Source: Xanthomarina sp. F1114 (GTDB lineage: Bacteria > Bacteroidota > Bacteroidia > Flavobacteriales > Flavobacteriaceae). Taken from it: a DNA stretch of 64,000 bases. Shown here in pieces: positions 59,032-64,000 of the stretch (its first letter is position 1; each line of letters begins with the position of its first letter). The notes below the pieces were generated by a model. It was given only the letters and a program-made list of their open reading frames with translations. It had not been told where the DNA came from and did not search any database. Location: positions 159,658 to 223,657 of the forward strand of contig NZ_JAPMLL010000004.1 in assembly GCF_026410255.1 (NCBI RefSeq), written 5' to 3'. Position numbers and translations under genes: made by a program.

Positions 59032-59039
59032 TAATTTTG
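59032..59039 (+). promoter_or_regulatory. -7 box of the Fnr-like regulator gene
   Basis: TAATTTTG fits TAnnTTTG and lies 20 bases before the start codon. The Fnr-type box at 59007-59026 is centred only 19 bp upstream, in the -33 region. Confidence 0.6.
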
Positions 59040-59059
59040 CAATAGATTAAAAATAGGGT

Positions 59060-59737
59060 ATGAGTAAGTGCGAACAGTGTATAGTAAGAGAATTTAGTTC
59101 TTTAAAATCTTTGTCTAAAGAAGAGTTGTTGAATATCTCTGGTTGTAAAACATCTAAAACTATTAAAAAGGGAGAAGTTATCTTTGAAGAAGGCGAATCT
59201 CTAAACGGTGTCTATTGTGTAAAAGACGGAATTTGTAAACTCACCAAGTTAAGTGCTAACGGAAAAGACCAAATTGTAAAGCTAGTAGTAAAAGGAGATT
59301 TATTAGGGCAACGTTCATTAATTGTTAACGAGGCTGTTAATTTAAGTGCTGTAGCTTTAAATAATATGGAGGTTTGCTTTATTCCTAAGGATGAGATATT
59401 TTCAAATTTAAAAAATAACTCAGACTTCTCTATGGATATGCTAAAACAGATGGCTCACGATTTAAAAGAATCGGATAATGTAATTGTAAACATGGCTCAA
59501 AAATCTGTAAAGCAACGTTTAGCCGAAGCTCTTATTTATATTCATACAAGCTTTGGAGTAGATAAAGAAGGGTTTTTAAATGTTATTCTCTCCAGAGAAG
59601 ATTATGCCAGTGTGGTTGGAACAGCTACAGAATCTGCTATTAGAGTCTTATCTCAATTTAAAAAAGAAGGTCTTATTGCTACTTCAGGAAAGAGAATTAA
59701 AGTGAATGATGTAGAAGGTTTAAAACGTATTGAATAA
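59060..59737 (+). CDS. Crp/Fnr family regulator with N-terminal cysteines
   Basis: Protein of 225 residues. The N-terminus MSKCEQCIVREF and SGCKTSK give Cys4, Cys7 and Cys29, with further Cys at 53, 59 and 106, so an oxygen-labile iron-sulfur cluster as in Fnr is plausible, although the spacing differs from that of E. coli Fnr. The cyclic-nucleotide-type sensor domain (IKKGEVIFEEGESLNGVYCVKDG) is followed by a long dimer helix and a helix-turn-helix (LSREDYASVVGTATESAIRVLSQFKKEGLI). It sits divergently from ccoI, and the sites described in this window (TGA-N6-TCA palindromes 33 bp from -7) are its likely targets. The protein would activate low-oxygen genes. Confidence 0.9.
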   Translation: MSKCEQCIVREFSSLKSLSKEELLNISGCKTSKTIKKGEVIFEEGESLNGVYCVKDGICKLTKLSANGKDQIVKLVVKGDLLGQRSLIVNEAVNLSAVALNNMEVCFIPKDEIFSNLKNNSDFSMDMLKQMAHDLKESDNVIVNMAQKSVKQRLAEALIYIHTSFGVDKEGFLNVILSREDYASVVGTATESAIRVLSQFKKEGLIATSGKRIKVNDVEGLKRIE

Positions 59738-59890
59738 CATAGTCTTAAAAACTTCATATTAAATCAGCTTACTATTACCAGTTACTTCTACTTTTAATAT
59801 TTGCTTGACATAGTTTTATTTTTTCAGCTATTCGTTATTTTTTTAGTTGTTTCTTTTTTTACCTGATATAACCAATACAAATAGCTTTTT

Positions 59891-60349
59891 CTATAGGAAG
59901 GAGCAAAGTTTTTGATAGTTTATATAAGCTTCAGAATTATTACTAAATGCTTTTTGTGAATTTTCAGGAATAATCTCTTTCTCAACATCGTCTAGAGCTC
60001 TCCAGCAGCCATTTTGTTTGGCTAGCTTAACTTTGTCTAAACCACTTTTATGCATCAAGCCTAAAGCTAAAAGCTCTTTTATATGCTTCTTATATAAAGC
60101 ACTCCAAGCGCTTTTTGGATTTCTATGAGTAAAATATTGTCGTCTTTTGCCATTGCCTAAACTCTTTACGGTAGAATCTATCCAGCCAAAACACAGAGCT
60201 ACTTTTACGGCTTCTTCCCATCTCATACTATCATTTGCATGATTTGCTTTGTATAAAATAATATAAACCCCTTTCGCAGTATCATGATTTTTAAATAATC
60301 ATTCACGCCATTCTTTGTCGGTTTTAAAATAAACTTCTTGAATAGCCAT
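59891..60349 (-). pseudogene. YdeI/OmpD-associated family gene interrupted by one in-frame TGA
   Basis: The frame from the ATG at 60349 reads MAIQEVYFKTDKEWRE, then TGA (60301-60299), then continues in the same frame as LFKNHDTAKGVYIILYKANH through EEAVKVALCFGWIDSTVKSLGNGKRRQYFTHRNPKSAWSALYKKHIKELLALGLM to the stop at 59891. EEA-x-ALCFGWIDS and FTxRxPKSxWS are the hallmarks of the YdeI family. In this family the residue after W-R-E/K is normally Trp, so TGG has most likely become TGA. Full length would be 152 residues. The remaining internal frame starts at Met 60226 and lacks the N-terminal third. The start lies 5 bases after the M1 peptidase gene, which suggests the two were co-transcribed. 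A sequencing error at this base is the main alternative. Confidence 0.8.
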
Positions 60350-60354
60350 ATGTT

Positions 60355-61995
60355 TTAAAGAGCTTTAACTTCTATATAAAAATTTGGGTCTACTTTTAAT
60401 TCATTTCCTTCCATAGGCATAGTTTTCCATTCAGCTGTTGGATGGATCCATTGTTCTTGATTGTCTATACTAACTTTAAGCGGCATAGCAAACTTATCGA
60501 CAATGTTAACCCAGTGGTATTTAAGCTCATTGTTTTCTATAATATATTCTAAAGTTGGAATTTTAGTATCTCTTAAATATTGATTGAAAAAAGGAGCTAA
60601 ATCTATTCCTGATTGTTCACTTATATAATTCTCAATTTGTGCAGTTGTAACCGTTTGGTGATAAAACGTTTTGTTTAATCCACGTAAAATACCACGCCAT
60701 TTTTCGTCGTCAGCAATTAGCTGTCTTAAAGTGTGTAACATATTGGCTCCTTTGTAATACATGTCTCCAGAACCTTCTTTATTTACATGATATGGACCAA
60801 TAATTGGACTGTCGTTAACAATATTATCTCTAATACCTATAACATATTCCGATGCTGCCTCTTTTCCAAAATAATAATCCACAAATAAGTTTTCTGAATA
60901 GGAAGTGAAACTTTCATGTATCCACATATCTGCAATATCTTTATAGGTAATATTATTAGCAAACCATTCGTGTCCAGATTCGTGAATAATAATAAAATCG
61001 AACTTTAAACCCCAACCCGATTTTGAAACATCTCTTCCTAAATAACCGTTTTTAAATTGGTTTCCATAGGTTACAGAACTTTGATGTTCCATGCCTAAAT
61101 AAGGTGCTTCCACGAGTTTATAGCCATCTTCATAAAAAGGATAGGGACCAAACCAATGCTCGAATGCCTTCATCATTCTTGGAGCTTCTTTAAAATGATT
61201 TTTTGCTCTCACCAAATTATCTCTCAATACATAGTAATCCATGGTTAATGGACCATTTTCTCCTTCGTAAACTTCAGAAAAATGGACATAGTCACCAATA
61301 TTTACATTGACGCCATAATTGTTTATTGGGTTACTTACAAACCAATTAGTAGTAATGGTACCATCGCTATGCCTTTCGGTACTTCTTAAACGGCCGTTAG
61401 ATACATTGGTTAGGTTTTTTGGAACATTAACGCTTATCAACATACTATCAACTTCGTCGTACATATGGTCTTTATTTGGCCACCAAACACTGGCGCCTAA
61501 ACCTTGACAAGAGGTAGCTATAAATGGAATTTGGTTTTTATCTTCTGCCCAAGTAAAACCGCCATCCCAAGGTGCACGTTGTGCTTCTTGTGGAATACCT
61601 TCGTAATAAACATCTACAGACTGAACACTTCCTGTTTTCTGTTCTTCTAAAAGCGTAATAAAATGCGCATTCCCATCATGTTTCACCTCTAAGTCTTTTC
61701 CATTTTGAGTGACTTTCGTTATTTTTAAAGGAGCCTGTAAATCTACTTGCATTACAGAGTACGGCTTAAGTACGGTATATTGAATGGTATTTTTTCCTGA
61801 AATGGATTTTTTTTCTGGATTTATTTTAATATCCAAGTGATAATAAGTTAAATCCCACCATTCACGTTCTGGAGTTATGCTTCCTCTTAAGGTATCTTGA
61901 TGCGTGAAAGTAGATTTTTTTTGAAGTATGTCTTGCGAGTAACTGTGCCATTGAAATCCTAAAATGAAACATATAACTATAGTAAAAACTCTCAT
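60355..61995 (-). CDS. M1 family metallopeptidase (aminopeptidase)
   Basis: Protein of 546 residues with signal peptide (MRVFTIVICFILGFQWHSYSQ). The N-terminal domain has the M1 beta fold (YHLDIKINPEKKSISGKNTIQYTV). The catalytic zinc site is HESGHEWFANNITYKDIADMWIHESFTSYSE, giving HExxH and the downstream Glu, and the exopeptidase motif is GMEHQS in place of the usual GAMEN. Length is shorter than full aminopeptidase N, as in the Bacteroidota secreted group. It would release N-terminal residues from peptides in the periplasm or outside. Confidence 0.95.
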   Translation of the reverse strand: MRVFTIVICFILGFQWHSYSQDILQKKSTFTHQDTLRGSITPEREWWDLTYYHLDIKINPEKKSISGKNTIQYTVLKPYSVMQVDLQAPLKITKVTQNGKDLEVKHDGNAHFITLLEEQKTGSVQSVDVYYEGIPQEAQRAPWDGGFTWAEDKNQIPFIATSCQGLGASVWWPNKDHMYDEVDSMLISVNVPKNLTNVSNGRLRSTERHSDGTITTNWFVSNPINNYGVNVNIGDYVHFSEVYEGENGPLTMDYYVLRDNLVRAKNHFKEAPRMMKAFEHWFGPYPFYEDGYKLVEAPYLGMEHQSSVTYGNQFKNGYLGRDVSKSGWGLKFDFIIIHESGHEWFANNITYKDIADMWIHESFTSYSENLFVDYYFGKEAASEYVIGIRDNIVNDSPIIGPYHVNKEGSGDMYYKGANMLHTLRQLIADDEKWRGILRGLNKTFYHQTVTTAQIENYISEQSGIDLAPFFNQYLRDTKIPTLEYIIENNELKYHWVNIVDKFAMPLKVSIDNQEQWIHPTAEWKTMPMEGNELKVDPNFYIEVKAL

Positions 61996-62120
61996 CTATT
62001 TTGTTTTTCGTAAAATTACAGAAAATAATAATCATTTATGACTATAGAAGGGGTTTTACCATGTTAATTAAATCATAATCACATGTGAATTTTACGACTT
62101 GTTTTTCTCAGATAAAAACA

Positions 62121-62155
62121 AAAAAAAGGTCGTTTTGTGTACAAAACGACCTTTT
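62121..62155 (-). terminator. Terminator of the acyl-CoA dehydrogenase gene
   Basis: Perfect 15-bp stem AAAAGGTCGTTTTGT/ACAAAACGACCTTTT with loop GT. On the minus strand seven T follow. Confidence 0.93.
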
Positions 62156-62175
62156 CACTTCTAACCAAACTTAAT

Positions 62176-63987
62176 CTAAAAACAATATTTATTTTCAGCT
62201 TTTACTTTTTCAGCAATAGCTATACGTAAATCTACAATATCAGGGTAGTTTGCATATTTTACAAAGCGTTTTAATCCCATTAATAACATACGTTGCTCAT
62301 CGCCTTCAGCAAAAGAGATAATACTTTCTTTTCCGTTTTTCTCTACTATAGAAACAGCGTTGTATAAGTATAACTTAGCCATAGCAATTTGTACAGCTTG
62401 TTTGTCTTCTCCAAAGCGTTTAGCATTTTTCTCAGCTCTAAGAATAGCCGATTCTGCCATATAGATTTCAATTAAAATATCTGATGCTGCAATTAATAAC
62501 TGTTGGTGCTCTTCTAAATCTGGACCAAACTTTTGAACAGCAGCTCCTGCAACCATTAAGAAAACTTTTTTAAGTTTTGCCACCATTTCTTTTTCTTCAG
62601 CAAATAACTCTGAGTAATCTGGTGTATCAAAAGATGGTATTCCCATAAGTTCTTCCTGAACCTTTTGAGCAGGACCTAATAAATCAACATGACCTTTCAT
62701 AGCTTTTTTAACAAGCATACCTACCGAGAGCATTCTGTTAATTTCGTTGGTTCCTTCGTAAATACGTGCAATTCTGGCATCTCTCCAAGCAGCTTCCATT
62801 GGCGTTTCTTCAGAGAATCCCATACCACCAAAAATTTGGATGCCTTCGTCCGCAGCATTTTGAACATCTTCAGAAACAGCTACTTTTAAGATGGAACATT
62901 CAATAGCATATTCCTCTACACCTTTAAGTTCTGCTTCTTGATGCGAATTTCCAGCTGCTTGACGTAGTGCAATTCGATCTTCAATGTTTTTTGAAGCTCT
63001 ATAGGTTGCCGATTCGCCAGCATAAGCACTTGCAGCCATTTCAGCTAATTTGTATTTAATGGCACCAAAATCTGCAATTGGCGTGTTAAATTGTTTACGT
63101 TCGTTAGCATATTGAACAGCCGTTGTTAAAATACGTCTTTGAGAGTCTAAACAAGCAGCAGCTAATTTAATACGACCCACGTTAAGAGCATTCATGGCAA
63201 TTTTAAATCCTTCACCACGACCCGCTAACATGTTTTCTACAGGAACAACCGTATCGTTAAAAAATACTTGACGCGTAGAAGAGGCGCGAATACCTAATTT
63301 ATGTTCTTCTTCGCCTAATGTAATTCCATTAGGGTTTTTTCCATCATATTCTACAATGAAACCAGTAATGTTTTTATCATCTTCTATTCGAGCAAAAACA
63401 ATCATCAAACTACAGAAGCCTGCATTTGAAATCCACATTTTTTGTCCGTTAATTTTATAACTTTTACCGTCTTCAGAAAGGGTGGCAGTGGTTTTTCCCG
63501 AATTTGCATCCGATCCTGCGCCTGGTTCTGTTAAACAATATGCTCCAAACCATTCGCCAGTGGCTAATTTAGGGACATATTTTTTCTTTTGTTCTTCGGT
63601 TCCATATAGAGTAATTGGCATAGTTCCAATTCCTGTATGAGCTCCAAAAGCTGTACTAAACGAACCGGTACCACTAGATATATAATCGCAGGTTAAAACT
63701 GTTGAAACAAAACCCATTCCTAAACCATCATAGGCTTCAGGAACTGCCACACCTAAAAATCCAAGCTCTCCAGCTTTACGCATTACCTCTTCAGTTAACG
63801 CATAATCTTTTGCTTCAAATCTAGGTTTGTGTGCAATAATTTCACGCTCGTTAAATTCCATAACGGCTTCTTTCATCATCGTTTGCTCTTCTGAAAAATC
63901 TTCAGGAGTAAATACGTCTTCGCATTTTGTTTCTTTTACTAAGAATTGACCTCCACGAAGGATATCATTATTTTGTGTCTTTGACAT
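62176..63987 (-). CDS. Acyl-CoA dehydrogenase, long form
   Basis: Protein of 603 residues, longer than the usual 380 because of a C-terminal extension of about 170 residues, as in very-long-chain types. Motifs: FLGVAVPEAYDGLGMGFVSTVLTCDYIS, the FAD region WFGAYCLTEPGAGSDANSG, INGQKMWISNAGF, and ADEGIQIFGGMGFSEETPMEAAWRDARIARIYEGTNEI, in which the Glu of YEGTNEI is the catalytic base. It introduces a trans double bond into acyl-CoA in beta-oxidation. The start codon lies 11 bases from the window end, so upstream operon partners such as thiolase cannot be seen. Confidence 0.95.
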   Translation of the reverse strand: MSKTQNNDILRGGQFLVKETKCEDVFTPEDFSEEQTMMKEAVMEFNEREIIAHKPRFEAKDYALTEEVMRKAGELGFLGVAVPEAYDGLGMGFVSTVLTCDYISSGTGSFSTAFGAHTGIGTMPITLYGTEEQKKKYVPKLATGEWFGAYCLTEPGAGSDANSGKTTATLSEDGKSYKINGQKMWISNAGFCSLMIVFARIEDDKNITGFIVEYDGKNPNGITLGEEEHKLGIRASSTRQVFFNDTVVPVENMLAGRGEGFKIAMNALNVGRIKLAAACLDSQRRILTTAVQYANERKQFNTPIADFGAIKYKLAEMAASAYAGESATYRASKNIEDRIALRQAAGNSHQEAELKGVEEYAIECSILKVAVSEDVQNAADEGIQIFGGMGFSEETPMEAAWRDARIARIYEGTNEINRMLSVGMLVKKAMKGHVDLLGPAQKVQEELMGIPSFDTPDYSELFAEEKEMVAKLKKVFLMVAGAAVQKFGPDLEEHQQLLIAASDILIEIYMAESAILRAEKNAKRFGEDKQAVQIAMAKLYLYNAVSIVEKNGKESIISFAEGDEQRMLLMGLKRFVKYANYPDIVDLRIAIAEKVKAENKYCF

Positions 63988-64000
63988 AATTTTTTTTTTT

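Noticed and set aside
59738..59890. Extra gene between the Fnr-like regulator and the YdeI pseudogene
   Set aside because: Only AT-rich sequence without an open frame or clear hairpin.
1..64000. CRISPR arrays, tRNA or rRNA genes, insertion sequences, integrons or attachment sites
   Set aside because: No spaced repeats, transposase or integrase motifs, or RNA gene structures were recognised on either strand.

Overview
The window is chromosomal DNA of a member of the Bacteroidota, most probably a marine-type Flavobacteriaceae. The evidence is strong AT richness, promoters of the Bacteroidota type (TAnnTTTG at -7), a type IX secretion C-terminal sorting domain, TonB-dependent receptors with a carboxypeptidase-like front domain, a fused ccoN-ccoO gene, a Sec-type (clade II) nosZ, and head-GIN/DUF2807, LETM1-related and DUF2141 proteins. 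I see no rRNA, tRNA, CRISPR array, insertion sequence or prophage. Statements about families come from recognising motifs; no database search was run.

Layout. 1-2.6 kb: end of a sensor kinase, an AraC regulator and a flavin-binding stress protein. 2.7-7.5 kb: an aldehyde dehydrogenase with a tiny membrane protein, then a run of small envelope/stress genes (YtxH, holin-like, DUF2383, DUF1328, an acidic lipoprotein). 7.8-12.5 kb: trxB, an acetyltransferase, and a DUF4870-PadR-PspC-DUF2807 group. 13-27.6 kb: mixed housekeeping, including a type IX secreted protein, divergent oxyR/dps, TRIC channel, cyclophilin, Nudix, PlsC, an ECF sigma factor with a membrane partner, a type II NADH dehydrogenase, lysoplasmalogenase and a TonB-like protein. 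27.7-30.6 kb: a LytS/LytTR two-component system with an extra 2TM protein. 30.6-35.7 kb: LETM1-related protein, GNAT, a TonB-dependent receptor, Cu/Zn superoxide dismutase. 35.8-59.7 kb: a respiratory and copper island made of hemN-uspA, cytochrome c-fasciclin-nosZ, a membrane protein-nosL, nosDFY, a second uspA, a putative copper-uptake trio ending in an OprC/NosA-like receptor, and on the minus strand ccoI, ccoS, ccoNO, ccoQ, ccoP, ccoG, ccoH and a TauE/SafE-like protein, with an Fnr-type regulator at the far end. 59.9-64 kb: a YdeI-family gene broken by one in-frame stop, an M1 aminopeptidase and an acyl-CoA dehydrogenase.

Two regulatory patterns emerge from comparing intergenic regions. 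(1) Five promoters in the respiratory island (hemN, cytochrome c/nosZ, the copper trio, ccoS, ccoI) carry a palindrome of the form (A)ATATGA-N6-TCATAT(T), or a close variant, whose centre lies exactly 33 bp from the centre of the -7 box. This fits one class II activator, most simply the Fnr-like protein encoded at 59060-59737, whose own promoter overlaps one of these boxes. (2) Three promoters (DUF2807 gene, DUF2141 gene, LytS/LytTR operon) carry a pair of 9-bp direct repeats, ACAGTTCAG and a close copy, 21 bp apart, with a -7-like box exactly 42 bp from the start of the proximal repeat. The repeats match the LytTR-domain binding consensus, so the LytTR regulator encoded here probably controls itself and the two envelope-protein genes.

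Taken together, the island links low-oxygen sensing, haem synthesis without oxygen, copper uptake and insertion, the high-affinity cbb3 oxidase and N2O reduction as one locally encoded regulon. No nitrite or NO reductase genes lie in the window.
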